Assembly: GCA_930367205.1 (NCBI GenBank)
Contig: OV884014.1
Span: 110,187,138-110,251,137 of the forward strand
Source of the DNA: Acanthosoma haemorrhoidale
Lineage: Eukaryota > Arthropoda > Insecta > Hemiptera > Acanthosomatidae
Direction of reading: 5' to 3'
DNA: 64,000 nucleotides
Position 1 is the first letter of the stretch; every line of letters starts with the position of its first letter. This document shows, in pieces, positions 16,666 through 30,439 of this stretch. The position numbers were made by a program, and so were the translations under genes. The notes beneath the pieces are model-generated. The model made no database searches. It was not told the DNA's origin and saw only the letters and a list, made by a program, of their open reading frames with translations.

Positions 16666-19600
16666 ATGTTATTTAAATAAACTATTGGGCAAGAGATAAT
16701 ACAATTAAAGAATTTCTGGCCAGTTGTAGTTAAGTTTCAACTTTTGTCAAGTCAGCTTCTATCAAGCTTAGGGTCTATGAAAAATTTAAAGTTTTGATTG
16801 TTAGTTACACCTGAGGGCGTATTGAAGATGGAATTGAAATACAAAAATAACAGCAAATGCATTGCAGAAAGTACATTTTTGAAAAAGTACAAAACAGACA
16901 TTTGCTGTCTCAACTTTCCAATTACGGTGACTTTTTTTATTTCATAACGTCTGAAAGATTGCAAATTGACAAACGGACCTTTTTTGAAAATAATGAATAT
17001 GGATTTCTTCCCTGCCATGTTGAACTATCCAATATGGAAAACACCACGAATATCGCTGGGGGCAAATCGTCGATTTAGTTATTCAGGAATCTGTAAACTG
17101 TTCAGGAATCTGTAAAATGCTCAGGAGCAGTAAAAATGTCCACTATAAAAGTGTTTTTTTTCTTCCCGAAAACTAGCCATTTTCACAATCCATTGTTTGA
17201 CACGGTTGGTCTAGGGATGATAAAATTGAATATGCATCACCTGCAAATTTTCATCAAGAAATTCAGATATCTACATCTAAGCTCTGAAATAGTTATTTAA
17301 TGAAAAATGTTTAATGATGAAATCGTAATGATTAGAGCCACCAAACATGTATTCAGAAAAGGAGACATACTTTTGACTAGCAAAAAAGTACAATCCTACA
17401 AAAAAATAATCAATTAGCACCCCCCCCCCCCTAAAAGAGGCTACAAAATTTACTCAAAAGACAAATAAGTAAAAGGCTTATTGCAAAAAATCCATTGACT
17501 GCGTTTGTTTAAATTATGAAGGCATATTTTATCAATGTTTTAGTATTAGTGAGTATGTTACGTTTTCATATGATTTCGTTATTGCCATTTATTCGTCTTA
17601 GACATTTTTCAACAAACAAATTAAAGTATCTTAGGGGATGTATATTAGACTGGGGATTTAATGACATGTTCTACTTAATAATAAAAGAATTGTGTAAGTT
17701 AAGAGTACTTTGAATTGTCCTTAATAAACAACGGGCCAATTTGACCCTTCGTTCTCTCTGAACTAGGTATTTTTCATGCACACGCTACGTAGTTTTGTTT
17801 TGTAAGAAAAATTTATTTGTATTATTTTGAATTTATCTTTCGTCATTAGTTCTTCAGCTGTAGTCTTTTTGTGTCCCTCCGTCCCACTATGGCCTGGGGC
17901 CCGGGCAGATGCGAGATAAAGTTGATCACTTATCTACTCACTGACATGTTTATCTTTCCATTTTTAATTTTTTCAAATCATAACAACATTTACAGTTGTG
18001 GTGTTCACCCATGATTGAGGAACTATTTTTAAAATTATGAATATTTTTCGAATTCAGCCGGTTTGAATTTTGTCAATCCGGTTTTGATTTTTACCAGATT
18101 TTAGCTATTTACATTTTATTGTTTGTTTATTTTTTAGTTTGTTTTTAGTAAACAACTGAAATAGGTCCAGCAAATAAAATTAAATATTTCTGGATTGTTG
18201 TTATTTATTCAAAGAAATACAATTAGTTACAGTTCATAATTGAAACGTATCAATTTTTTTCCTCCATACACAAACAAACTTCAGGGTTTAACCAACGGAG
18301 CAGAATATCATCCTAGAAAAAAGAGGAAGGGAGTAAGATTCAAGCAACGAAGATGAAGTTTCTTCAAAGATCGATTGGGAAAACTAGATAATTGAAAGAA
18401 TGAGGAAGACTTGAGTGGGGATGGAGGTAAAACAGGAAATGATAAATACCAGGTAACTTGAAGTCATGTCCATACAATGCCAGTGAATAGGCTCCCGAAG
18501 AATTTAATGGAAGTTTAAGGTCTGAAGGTAAGTGACTCAGAGGATGTCCAAGAAAAGGAAGGCTGGAACGTGTGGAACGAGTAACCAGAACCATGGGAAT
18601 GCGAAACATGCGAGAGCTGAAATGATTGGCCGAAGACGGGCATGGATAGGAAGGACACCGTAAGGTGCTAAAGGGATTACTTAATATGAAGAAGAAGATA
18701 AAATTTGTTTGGAAATGAAGAAAAAAAATTAATCTCACGGGAGTAATGGCGAAACAACTTTCAACAACTAGCATTTGTATTTATAAGTAAAGTGGGAAAA
18801 TGTACTTACATATTTAAAGGATTAAAAACTTGGACAATTACTCTTTAGTTATATTGTTTTTGATACCTGTTATACAAATTCAAAAATTTGTTTAGAAGAT
18901 TTTCACTAAAGAGCATCGACGAATGCTTAAACTATTGTTTTGAAGCTGGATAATTATGATGTGTCACCATAAGGGCATCAAATGTCAATTGCTCTTGATA
19001 TAAAGGGTTCCGGAGGGTTGCTCTGACATTTGCTTAGGGGGAGGGATAAGGTCGACGGGGCGGCGGCATTTGGCTGGAGGGTGTCTGAATACCACTGGGA
19101 AGGTCGTCACGGCTTCCTGGCCATCGGGGAGGACGTCCTCCAGGGGTCAGGTCGGGAGGATTTAATTATCGCCCCAGCTTGAAAAAAATCAACTTAAACA
19201 ACACATCAAACACAATTAAAACAGTTTAGATAAAGCTGCGAAAGCAATTTAATTGATAGTTTTAATTATTGTTTGTAGTTATTGTCCAAACTGCTCCTGG
19301 GACAGGGAGTTAGTTTAAACATATTCATTTGTCCCATCCATTGGGATCTGCTTTCGGGATGGGGAATTATAGGAATGTCTTATCTACTCTGCAAAAAAAG
19401 AAAATGGATTACTCACGGAGGAAGGAAGGAAATGGGCCGGGCGTAAATGAACTGTGAGCCTACGCTGTGTATGGGGGCAGGTATAAGAAAATGGGTCGGA
19501 GAAGGAATGAGTTCGTAGCATTGGATGTCTAACAAATGGCCACAGGAGTCACGAAAGGCGGGTTATTAAGTGACTGCCTTCTATTGCCCAGCCTAGAGCC

Positions 19601-22600
19601 TCCTGTATAATCCAGGCCTTTTAGAAGGAGAGGCTGTACTTTTAAACAGTTCAAAAGGGTTTGTGTTATTTTGGAAATTTCCTCTTAGTACATCCTAGTT
19701 CTATTAGAGCTCGTATGTTACTGGATTTTAGTTTTTGCCGAATGTCTATCTGACCAGCCAGCCTCAAATCGGATCTGTAGCTGTATAAATAATTAATAAA
19801 TAAATAATACATCAAATCAAATGTAGTCCTCTGTTAAATAAACACCCAAAAACAATGATAACATTCTAGAATAACATCAGACCGTCAATAATTCGCCTCC
19901 TCAGTTTTATAAAGAACTACAATTTTCATTAATTACATACTTGAAGAAATCATCAAATGTTTCTGATTTCTTTAAAATAGGTTTTATTCCTTCCCCAACT
20001 GATCATGAAACCTATCCCAACACAATAATGGTACGTTTTCATTAAAACATTTCCAAATCGCTTAAGTAACTCTAATTAAATCAACTTTACAAACCGATTT
20101 CATAACATGTATGTTTGTTTAATGTAATTGCATATATCTTCTTTTCAAAATTGTAGACCTTGAATTATAAAAGTATATTTCAATAGCCCATAGTGTAAAA
20201 ATGTAAATGTACGTTTTTTAACAACAATGCCCAGAAAATAATATTCTACAAATCGATGAATTGTTTCAAAAATAAATAGTAGTGAGAAAGAAAACAGAAA
20301 TCGTTATTATACAGAATTATATTTGAATGAAAACCATATCATTTATAAATACATATATTGGTTGCATAATGCTACAGCCTACATTAATTAGAAGGAGTGT
20401 TATACTGAAATATACTGTGATGGTAGAGAAACTTAATGATGACGCATGGTGTTGAACACCGTGTTTGCCAGGAGTTTGTAGTTGTAAATAAAGTCATTTA
20501 CCTCAGGAAAAACAAATTATATTGAGAAATACGGACAATTTATCACAGATCGGAAGCTCTTTAATATTTCCCGAGTGGTTAAGGATCGCTTAAATACAGA
20601 CAGTACTAGGTTTTCTGTAAATGTTTTATCGTATGAAACTAATAACATTAATAATTAAGATTAGTTTATAGCGTGTAAAATATTGTATTTTTTAGCAGCA
20701 GTTACCGATTAGGTTAGTTTTTCATAACATATTATTTGTTTATTTGTATTTATAATAAACCATTGCTAAACCATAACCATAACAAGGTTACTGGTCCGTG
20801 GAACTACGAGTTACAATCCATCTCCGTAATGTCATGTATAGGATTTGTTACTCCAGTAGCCCCCTGTTCAGGTATCGGATTACAGCGACGAAGCCAACAA
20901 CCGTGAAACCTCCCGAGCTGCTAAGGCACAGCTTTCCGACAGAGGGATCAGAAGAACACAGCCTCCGACAGACGGGACACAAAGCCGAGTAACGAAGGGC
21001 CGACCGGAGAAAGAACGCTCATTAAAGAAGTGCCTTGGGGGGGGGGGGAGGGTTCCCCTTGTCCTTTTGATGCTCTCGCGGTAGGCTGAATATTTACCAC
21101 CCTCTTCCCGTGCGATGTGATACAGCCTCCTTGTAGATTTCTCCAGACAGGCGGAATATAATTACACGGAGGATAAAACAGAGTACAGGCATGCTCTGGA
21201 TATCCTGGAGTTGACAGCTTGGAGTAAAGGAGTACACTGTTGAAGAGGATTTCCCCATAAAAAAAAAAACCCTAAACAGAAGACATAGAGAGTAGAATTT
21301 GGAGGTTGGCGAGTCATCATAGTAAGTTTCTTTGCTCCTTTAGACAGTAAAAGCACGGCAGAGTTGACGTATCTGAACTAAAAATGATCGAATGCCCTCA
21401 AAAAACATTCAAAAATATCGACAAAATACTCCTTGGATTAGTCAACATCCATTGCTGGTAAGCGATTTGAGTGAAAAAAATTGATTTTACTGTTCTATTT
21501 GATCAAGATCAAGATATGAGTCGGTTGAGAGCAAGCTAAGATGAAAAAGGTGGATGAAGAATTCCGAAGGGAAAGAACTTTTTGTCTGATTTTATTAGTT
21601 GAAACGATAATTTATATAAGGAAACTAGTGAGGGAATAATTTACCTTATGACTGAAAAAAAATTATATGTTATATTTTTCATAGAGTTCCTATGTTTCTA
21701 GTCTCTAGACGTTTTCCTTAGCCAGTGAGGCCGCCCTTCGAGCGGTAGGACCCGAAGACGCTCGACCAAGAGGAGGAGGATCCAATCTTGGAAATGGCCT
21801 TCGGGCGGGTAGACGGGTCGATAAAAATGGGGCGGTCTCCCGTCAGAGTTTCATGTTGGTAAACAATTCATCTTCTGGGCTGACTTCCATCTCGGGATCC
21901 ATCCGCGGCCATTATCTGCCCAGAGGATCCTTGATTAAGGGGGAATGGCGACTGGTCTACTTTACGGCCGTCGGCACCTTTGTATAATGGATATTGTCAT
22001 CGGGGTCATGTGTACCCCTGTCGTCGGGCAAACCCCATAAAGATGATTGGCTCACTCATTCAGGCGTAGTGTGGATCAGCTGACCATTTGCAACATTGTA
22101 GGAAATGTGTAATCACCGTAATAATCCACGTGGCATAATTATGTACCCAACTAACTCATAACAAGACAAAATTTTAATAATTCAAATGATAAAATCTGTA
22201 ATAACATGGCCCCTGTAATATAGTCAACATCAACCCGTTGAAAAATTTCATTACTGGCGCTGCGGTAAAGTAAATAGAACTAATGAAAATTAATGAGCAC
22301 CAAAAAAATTAATAAACCTTTTTTTTCGTAAACAAAATGTGCTATTGTAATTAATTTTTATGTTCCTTTATTTTTCGATAGCTGCTTTATGGAAATAATG
22401 AATCCAATGTTTGTGTTTAAAATTGATCTGGCGATTTTGGAGATTCAGCGTTCGGCAGGGATGTGGGGACTCCTGTTGAAAAGTTTTCCTCTTGTAACAA
22501 TTGGTTGAAGAATAATCGATAGGTAATAGGTAGATAAATCGATTGTTACAACTACTCAAAGCCGTACAGTGTGATGGCAGCGTGACAGTGTGATGGCACC

Positions 22601-24787
22601 CCATCACAGAAAGCTCAAACTTCACAAAGAAAACAAAAACACAAGTGACCTGTGAGTGGCGGACAATTTCAAAAAGTGAATTCTACTGTGGCTTATAGCT
22701 GTGATAATAATCTAACAAAGGCCGTCGTTTATGAGCGAAAGTTCAATTTAACTTTGTCCGATGAAAGCCGAAGTTGAAACGAGTCCAAACCGAGCTAATA
22801 AATTATCCGATAAGGTCTTCTTGATGTCATGGCTGCAACCGGAAGTTTTTGTCCCAGAATCAGCCCCATTACTAACGCTTTTTTTAAAAAAATAATTTTT
22901 ACTGTTTTAAGCGAATAACGCGTTTTTGTTTTTGTCGCGATCGTTTCAGCCATAACGAATCTCTTCAGTCCTCATCACGTTAAGATCTCTCTTGCGTGCT
23001 GCTAGCTGTTCATTACAATGGACTCCATTTCGTTAAGAAATAGTTACGTTTTCATCCGTGTACACTGTGCTGTTCTTGGTTAATCCTCTGATCAAGCTAG
23101 AGGCATTGAGTTTGGGACCTCAAAGTGAAAATGTAGACATGAAACTCCATAGGACATGACTAATCGTTCAACCATTATGAATAAATTACTTGATGTATAT
23201 TTTTAAATAATTTCGTTTAGGTTATTCTGAAGATCTTAACGCCCTGAGTAGTAATGTGTATATTTTAAAGGAATAATTTCAAATAGCACAACATTTCCTT
23301 AACTTAACTTTCAGTTTCTTTCGAGAAGTGGGATTTTCCATGAAAAGTAATAAAGAGTTAATTATTGATGAATAACTTGTAATTAAAACTATAAAAGGGA
23401 AAACATCCATTTAGGATTACTTTATATAGGGACTAGTATCTTTGTGTATGTTATATACTGTTTTATTTATTAGCAATTATTAATAAAAATTAGCCAAAGA
23501 GAAAATAAATTGGCAGGTAATAAACAATGACAGAGGCAAGAGTCTAACCTGAGAGGGTTCACCTCGGAAAGCAGTCCTGCTAATATATTTTTTCATTGTT
23601 TACTATTGGATTGACCGAAGCTCAGGTAGCACCCCAGCCCCACATATCGGTTAGACTAACATTTTTCAGTAAACATGAAAGAACTGTGAAACATTGGCAA
23701 AACTATCCTACATCTACTCATACTTTTATTTTGTTTTCTTTTGTAGTTTTTTCCCCTCCCTTCCTGAGGTAAAAACCTCAAACGGGGTTTCCCCACAAGT
23801 ATGTGAAGCGAGCGCATGGGGATAGGTCGCCTGTGGTGCGAGTATTCCGATGCAATGGGATTGTTGCACCTTATGTTATTCTGTTTATTTTTTTTCCTTT
23901 ATTGCATTATACTCAACACATACAGAAAAAAAAAAGAAAGAAGACATAAATTCAAAAACAAAAACAAAATCTGATCTTATTATCTACTATTTACAGTTCC
24001 TCCCTAGCTATTTTTTTTTTTTACAGAACACTTAGTCTGTAGATTATTTTCGCTTTGAAATACTAATGTATAATAGTTTAAATATTCCCAATTAATGTAT
24101 TATTAGCAAATATATTTTGATTCTTCGACAATCCTGGGAAGCCACAAGGCAACAGTACGATATCTGCGGTTATAATTATTTACTGGGGGGATCAAACTGT
24201 GGGAGTTGGTCGAACTGAGGCGAGTTCGGACAACTTTGGCTGAGGAGGCTATCAATATTTCAATATTGTCGAGCAGTGAGTCCTAAGTCATGCGACGGTT
24301 ACAACTTGGTCATCGGGCAGTCGGCAGTTGTAAGTAGTAATCCGTTTAATTGGTCCTCGGAACCCTCGAAACGGGAGAGCTTATGGGTTCGGTCCTGCTG
24401 AGAGAGCAAAATGTTCATATTCGGCGGTTTAGTGGGGGTAAACTCCCAATCCCATTGCTATTTATTTAGCTGTAGGTCATTTCTTCTATCTATATAATGT
24501 AACCTAACACATATTTTACATTTAGATTAAATATAAATGTCAACAATTCTTTAGGTAATATTGTATTTTGTATTTTCGTGGCAATGAAGACGAAAATAAC
24601 AATGGCAGCTCCACTGGATGACTTTGAGATGCGCAGTTAAAAGTGACGCCAGAATAATTTAACTTTTATGTCATGCCGTTTTGAATATGTAACATCTAAT
24701 CGAATTTTAATAGGCTACTGTTCAAAAAATTGTTGAAACTGGCACTAAAATATTTTTCGTAGATCTACTCTGATATACTGAACGAAT
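16666..24787. other. Long stretch with no supported gene
   Basis: About 8 kb without a recognisable coding domain. A C12 run lies at 17420-17431 and a G12 run at 21037-21048. Local GC-richer islands occur at about 19010-19160, 19420-19510 and 21720-22050, and are unassigned. A strong GTAAGT donor-like sequence occurs on the + strand at 18526. A 136-codon minus-strand frame at 18364-18774 has low-complexity Ser/Pro/Phe content and is not convincing. A possible tRNA-like B box (GGTTCGGTCC) occurs near 24386. Confidence 0.5.
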
Positions 24788-25838
24788 AAAAACTTTATTT
24801 ACATGTTTTTTTTCTTAGCTCTCTAATTATAAGATTAAGGATGAGGGAAAAATAAAGGGATATTTGGGTAGAGCGGTTCCTTGTACTAGGAGTACCTGCT
24901 TGAAGGTGGTGTGAGGGAATTAAGGAGTGTGGGAAGCCTCGGTAGAGGTTGATAGTTGCGGTACAGTGGTGAGAGTCCACTAGTGGCTGGGCCTAGAGTC
25001 TCTCTAGGCATGTAGTGCAGTCTTATTTAGTCGGATAGCAGTGTTGGGTGCCCGTTAGAGGCTTGTTGTTGGTGCGCCAAGCGCCGTAATGTCAACCATT
25101 TGGTCTGCTTTACCAGATCTTGAGAGTTGCCATCTTGCCGGTAGCGGTGGGGGTGTCATGTCTCGGAATAGAGGGTTTTGGATATGTTTCATCGAGTCAA
25201 AGAACTTGATGTGTCTTCTTTGGATGGCTTCGGTGATGGGGGGGACTTCGAACTTTTCGTGGATGTCTGGAGCCTTCATATCACGAAAAGGGGTATGCCA
25301 TAGTGCCGTGCGCAGGATTTTGTTCTGGAAGCTCTGGAGTCGAGTTATTGTGCTAGTGTGTAGGAATCGGAAGAGTGGTGTCCCAAACAGTAGAGCTGGC
25401 CTCAGGACGCTCTTGTATATTAACAGTTTCAGCCGAAGGGATATAGCCGGGCTTGTGATGAGATGCTAGAGAGAGTAGTAAGTCCTACGTACTCTCTTCA
25501 ACTTCTTCTGCAGGTGTGTGTGCAACGTCATCTGTCTGCATAGGTTGATGCCTACGTAGCAAGTTTGCATTGAGTCCCGTCTATGGTGAAGCTGGGTGGA
25601 CACTTTCTTTTCCCATGCTGAAAGGAGAAGACGATCCCTTGAGTTTTGGCCGGGTTCACCTGAATGTGGACAACTTTAGCCTGTCGGTGATTAACTGACT
25701 GACTCCCTCTGCAGCCTTTAGAGCTTTCGCTGGGTTGAGGCTGGTGCTGTAGACCCCTATATCGTCCGCATATGCCGTTATGCTACACCTTTTCATTTTA
25801 TAGAGCTTTGTCATGAAGCTATATTAACAAAAACTTTA
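24788..25838 (-). mobile_element. LINE family A, 5'-truncated, with reverse transcriptase
   Basis: This is a minus-strand non-LTR retrotransposon fragment. The catalytic Y-A-D-D motif is at 25761-25772, followed by a VNPAKTQGIVFS segment typical of Jockey-superfamily elements. An open segment at 25055-25465 covers the C-terminus and includes VLRPALLFGTPLF, QNKILRTALWHTPFRDM and RRHIKFFDSMK. A TAG replaces a CAG codon immediately upstream, and frameshifts lie between this segment and YADD. The 3' end is a short T-rich tract at 24805-24813, i.e. poly(A). A possible 10-bp target duplication, AAAAACTTTA, occurs at 24788-24797 and 25829-25838. Confidence 0.88.
25055..25465 (-). pseudogene. C-terminal reverse transcriptase fragment of LINE A
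   Basis: A 136-residue open remnant of an element polymerase (ORF2-like). It lies downstream of the palm domain and keeps the conserved tail of family A, ending in a Pro-rich MTPPPLPARWQL segment and a final PTTSL. The same tail is encoded at 31522-31944. It begins right after a premature TAG, so it is not a complete gene. The short + strand frames opposite it are shadows. Confidence 0.8.
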
Positions 25839-26260
25839 AATAGAAAACATGAAAAAAAAATACCTACCCCAATTATAAGACACATATAAAAAACCTTGTT
25901 TACAAACTAACTAAATATATTTTCAAATGTATTCTGCAATGGACACACTCAAACCATTTTACTAATGAAATTGTGTCAAGTTCATCGAAGCAGGAAATAT
26001 TAAGTTCTTTTAGGCCAGTGTGGGATTGTCATAATTACCTGTTTTCTCAATTAAGGGGTTGTCTAATAAAATTAAATAACTAAACTTTTTTTATATATTT
26101 CAAAACCCCTTTATTGATCAAAAGTTCCACAATTTGCAAATTTTTGATTTAGAGATTTCTCCTCTTACTGCATATCTGTGTATTCATTCGAAGGAGGGTA
26201 GAATTACAATAACAATTTTCTATTTGAAGTTAAAATTACAAATCACTGGCTACAGGACTA
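25839..26260. other. No gene seen
   Basis: AT-rich flank of the LINE A insertion, with no recognisable feature. Confidence 0.5.
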
Positions 26261-26375
26261 GGTGATGGGGCTGACCTTCAGATTACAATGAAGGAACTAC
26301 AAACTAAAACCTAACACTAGCACCTAAGACTAAAGCGTTCCTGCCATCGGTAGGGGAACGGAGCGAGGGTTATCG
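26261..26375 (-). mobile_element. Possible diverged LINE B 3' fragment
   Basis: The segment AGGTGATGGGGCT near 26260, followed by ACTACAAACTAAAACCTAAC and a GC-rich block near 26345, parallels the order of motifs in LINE B at 36440-36550. Identity outside those blocks is low, so this is a tentative call. Confidence 0.3.
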
Positions 26376-26770
26376 TGTTTGTCAAGTATAAATACCTAAA
26401 CAATTTTTCTGTTTGGTTTGACTAATAAAAGTTAGATAACCTTTCAGAGATTTTAGTGTACATTTATTGTACTTATACATACATTTCAAATTATTTTAGT
26501 TTGTACAATCATTAATATTAACGTTACATTAATAAATTACAAATACTTTCTTATAATGCCTTACCATTGGTAAAATGTGTACCCGTTTGTAGAGACCGCT
26601 AACTACATAAGATAAATCACCCTATACTCTATTGCATATATATTGTAAGCAAAAGTAAAATAACATGAACAAATATAAATCATTGTAAATGTGTTAAGCA
26701 ATAATAGGCGGAAGCCAAGTAACACGAGAAGGGCAACAGCGGTCAGTCATAAACAGTCAGGTACCCACCC
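26376..26770. other. No gene seen
   Basis: AT-rich and featureless. Confidence 0.5.
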
Positions 26771-27030
26771 GCAGGGCCTAAGAGCCAGATGAGGAGGGTA
26801 CCACAGGTCATAAACATAACAACCCTTTTGGGGCCTCTCTACCTCCAGGGCTTGTCCCCTGGTAGGGTAATCAGGCGGCGGTCGCGGTTCCTCACCACAT
26901 GTGTGCGTGGGAACCACCACCGGCCTAGACCCTTGCAGCCCCCAGTAGAGAGGGTACTTAAGGCGGGCTCCTGGCCCTGTTAATTATTCTCTCGTGACCT
27001 TTACTCCGTGATGCGTGGTTTCCGCTTGAA
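26771..27030. other. GC-rich island, unassigned
   Basis: A block of about 250 bases with high GC content and a small internal palindrome (CCAGGGCTTGTCCCCTGG near 26845). A short + strand frame lies at 26789-26983. It could be part of a mobile element or a regulatory segment; nothing decides between them. Confidence 0.35.
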
Positions 27031-27284
27031 CTCTGAAAACTTGACTTATTCATTATGAAAAACCTCTGTACCTCTTCTCTTGAACATAGTGCATTGTCGG
27101 GGCACATACCTATCAAAAAATGGAGTCAGGTAGTAACGCCGTCATGAAACGATTGTCCATGTTATAAACTCGAACAATCCTCACTTGTCAACAAGGCTAG
27201 GGTGACCAGGCACCCCCCTAGTGACGACCCGACACCGTTGTTTGTCTTTTCGCCCACCAGGTACATTGAGTACACACAGTGTCT

Positions 27285-27385
27285 TAGGCAGGGTAGGTCC
27301 TATTTGGTAGAGCCTCCAACAATTTACTAGGGAGGTCGCGGGTTGGGTTCCCGATTTTCCCAGACATTTTTTCTTTGCCTATTAA
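27285..27385 (+). mobile_element. tRNA-headed SINE-like copy (family G)
   Basis: TTGGTAGAGCCT resembles a tRNA D-arm/A box, and GGGTTGGGTTCCC about 40 bases later resembles a B box. Between them, CCTCC and GGAGG can pair as an anticodon-like stem. The tail after the head (CCAGACATTTTTTCTTTGCCT) matches the tail of the SINE-like copy at 54650-54780, which supports a family rather than a chance tRNA-like string. It is too degenerate for a functional tRNA. Confidence 0.45.
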
Positions 27386-28139
27386 TTATTATAAAATTCA
27401 GATTTTTAACTTTTAAACCCTACTAAATTTAACCCTCAACGAATACTCTTTCAATATCGACTATCATCTTCCAAGAGTTCCCCACAATCGGCCATCTGAT
27501 ATTTATAGTTGGCACTGTGTCAGAAACATGGGTCAACGGGCCCATCAATTCTTCTTCCATCTTTAAAGTTATTCTCAAATCTATAACGGTTGAATTGAAA
27601 CAATTTGACTGGAAATAATGGACAAGGACAAAAGAGAGTCGGGGCTACAAAGTGCACATATTGATTGCGAACCAGACTGGAGCCGCTCGAGGTGGGAATG
27701 TCAAGTGTCCCAGCACCGGAGTTGCCTGCATTGCAACCCTCAAGGGTGCAGCCCTGCGGAGGTTGCACTCCCGCAATGGCACTCAGCTACGTGATACCTT
27801 AAGCACTTTACATAATCTATAGGTAATTGCAGGATTTAATTAGAAATTATTACAGTTTCATCGAGAGGCTAATAAACGGATAAGAAAAAATCTCTTCCAC
27901 CCCACGAACGATGGACAGATATGTTACAAATGACTGCTTAGCGCATTTACCACTCTTGTACAATCCATCAAGTTCAGATCAGGTTATATCATCAAGAACT
28001 TCTTTCAGGCGAATAAGCCTAGAAGAATGCTGTGAAGGGACTTGCGATAGTTCGGGGTAGGAGCATCACATATATTTTCCGAATAATAATAAAAAACTAA
28101 CACAAGCTTTTATAGTTCCGCCATTTTAAATTCAGCGTT
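27386..28139. other. No gene seen
   Basis: AT-rich, with a GC-richer patch at 27640-27790. Nothing recognisable. Confidence 0.45.
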
Positions 28140-28515
28140 TGAACGAACCTTTCAGGATCTGCCATGGATCTATGACACAACTTACAGGACCAAGCGTTTT
28201 ATCCGTACACTTAGTAACCTATCCAACCGCCCTGATTCCCTAGCACAGTCATTGCACTGCACCACTCATCCCTATAATCCTTCTTGGAGACTGAAACGGC
28301 AGTGGGCTCGTCACCTGTGTGGATAAATGCGTCCTGGCAATGGCCAGTTTCTCCAATCATGTCCTGAGCGTCTGTGGCTATAGTGCTCTTGGTCAGCCTC
28401 CACTGCCTCTTATCCAGTGATGCGGTTGACATGAAAACATTTATCTTAAATACTTATTGCCCAATAAGGCAGATTGTAATTTTTGGCACAGTAAAGAAGT
28501 TATATACAAAAACAT
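28140..28515 (+). mobile_element. LINE family C 3' end
   Basis: It carries the last coding part of family C, which is frameshifted and aligns with 40175-40345, and then the 3' untranslated region. The phrase ATCATGTCCTGAGCGTCTGT and a terminal block (TTATTGCC, AATAAGGCAGATTGTAATTTT) match the copy at 30440-30765. It is severely 5'-truncated. Confidence 0.8.
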
Positions 28516-28700
28516 TTCAGACAGCCCCCGGACCTTCCAAAAATACTACCCATGTGTTAAGTACACTTAGTGTTAGGTGTTAAGTGTTAAGTACACTAAG
28601 AGACGTTCATATAAACTCTGCAATAAACATTGATCTTCAACACATTCCTCAACCCTTTACTGTGAATTATGCTATTATTGAGAACAATTTTACAAATGAC
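28516..28700. other. Short intervening sequence with GTTAAGT repeats
   Basis: Contains a small imperfect repeat of GTGTTAAGTACACT near 28555-28600; otherwise nothing. Confidence 0.5.
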
Positions 28701-28899
28701 TTTTTTTTTTTTTTTTTTTTTTTTTCTAAGCTCTCTAGTTAGAATTTTCGGATGAGGGATAAATATAAAATATTTAGGGTGGTCGGATCCTTGTACTAGG
28801 AGGACCTGCTTGAAGGTGGTGTGAGAGGAGTAAGGAGTGTGGGAATCCTCGGTGGAGGTTGATTGTTACGGCACAGTGGTGAGAGTCCACTGGTGGCTG
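28701..28899 (-). mobile_element. LINE family A 3' untranslated end
   Basis: A T25 run at 28701-28725 (poly(A) on the minus strand) is followed by CTAAGCTCTCTAGTTA and the family A 3' untranslated region, ending at GGTGGCTG where the homology to the other copies stops. Only about 170 bases of element remain, so it is an extreme 5' truncation. The long uninterrupted poly(A) suggests a fairly recent insertion. Confidence 0.88.
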
Positions 28900-30109
28900 T
28901 TAAAGTATTTAATATTTTTATATCGTTATATAGTAATGCAATAAGTTGTCATGGGATCGTGTTATTCAGAGAATTATTTTATTAAGGCGTGCTAACCCTT
29001 TTCGGATGAGCCAAATTTTGTAAAGTTGGTATGTTCTTGTGGCGGAAGGAGGTTCCATGAGTGATTCCATTCAGTAAGCGTGTCCTCCATCCAGTGCCAA
29101 GACATCTCAATCTATTTCTTTCCTTCATGACATAGGGTACAAACTATTGTATTACTTGCATTCAACAAAATAATAACTCGCCTGGAGTTCTCCTCTAACC
29201 CCATGTCTGTCAGATATGGACTTGGAAGAAGGTGATAGTGAACACAACAAATATCTGTATTGAAACAGTGGCCTCATGAAGTATTTTCCGTTCCTTGTGA
29301 TGATGCTCATCCGCCATTATATAAAGCATTTGATTATTATCTCGTTCTTCCAACTACCCCGCTGCTTCTATGTACTACATTTCCGGAGGGGGTGGACTAC
29401 GCGGGAGACCAAATTCGATTCGCCATCCGACTTGCGGGTGGTAAACTTATTCTAGGCTATTAGGAGAGCCAGTGTTGACCGGAGGTAAGAGAAATCGATC
29501 CAATCAGAGGTGTTAATAGAACGGCCTGAGTGCTCGTGGTCAGCTGGTTGGCTGGCCTTTTTTTCTGGGCCTCTGGGATTGGTCGAGGGCCGTGCGAATC
29601 TTAGCCAATAATAATCCACACAGTTCTTATTTTATAGCTACTGTTTTCGACTACTTAACACAATCCTCTAAGGTTCACGTTATTAGTAATAAATAATTTC
29701 CTGCTTTCTACCACTGTTATTTATGTTGTGATAACATATATATATATTGGGTATCTTTGAAAACCGAATTGTAAATATAAAATAGACAAGGAACAATCAA
29801 AACCATCCAATAACAAAAACTTTCAAATTATCTTATCATCTTATTTATCAATCATGCTAATTATATAAGAAATTCAAACCGTTGGTTGAATGCAAAATTG
29901 TCTGAGGTGAAATAGTTTAAGAAGATTGAAATGATGTGGAAGTGAGGTTCGTTTCACGTAAGCATCACAGAATTAGAACTCTTAAAAGTTGCGTTTATGA
30001 CGGGTGTTGCCACAGGAAACGAGTGTATGAGGTACCAGCTATGTAATAATCATTATGTCTTAATTTTTAGTAAAAACGTGTACCTCAGTTGAGACTTATG
30101 GTCCCCTTT
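28900..30109. other. No gene seen
   Basis: AT-rich, with a small TA run near 29740. A 67-codon + strand frame at 29260-29463 lies in a GC-richer patch and has no recognised domain. Confidence 0.45.
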
Positions 30110-30325
30110 TTTTTGTCTTTTAACCCCTTCCTGTTTCCTAAAATCATACCCTTTTTTTCTATCTGCTTAGGGCCAAGACACCCTCACTTGTGCCTAAGCC
30201 TTCGCTAAAGTATGTTGTAATGCTGTAACTGATTAATATTTGTATATATATACCAGTGTTTTGATTGTTATTCATAATAAAGTTTTTAAAAGACTCTCCT
30301 CTAAAAGATTATTTAACTTACCGGA
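30110..30325 (+). repeat. Dispersed repeat family E, copy 2 (3' part)
   Basis: Strong identity to family E copy 1 from TTAATATTTGTATATA through ACCAGTGTTTTGATTGT and AATAAAG to GATTATTTAACT. The homology continues about 35 bases past the poly(A)-like signal. The upstream part is diverged, with pyrimidine runs. Confidence 0.7.
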
Positions 30326-30439
30326 AGAATGACGTCAGTATTTAGGATCGAACAGGTCGCTTAATACTGTGTCTTATTATCACATCAGATTGCAGCATGG
30401 AACATCTGACCAAATTAAGTTTTCCTTTCAATAGTTTTT

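Noticed and set aside
18364..18774. 136-codon minus-strand frame as a gene
   Set aside because: Low-complexity Ser/Pro/Phe composition, no recognised domain and no splice context; likely the antisense of purine-rich DNA.
25089..25469. 126-codon + strand frame as a gene
   Set aside because: It is the antisense shadow of the LINE A polymerase tail; the same shadow appears at 31553-31945 and 45893-46213.
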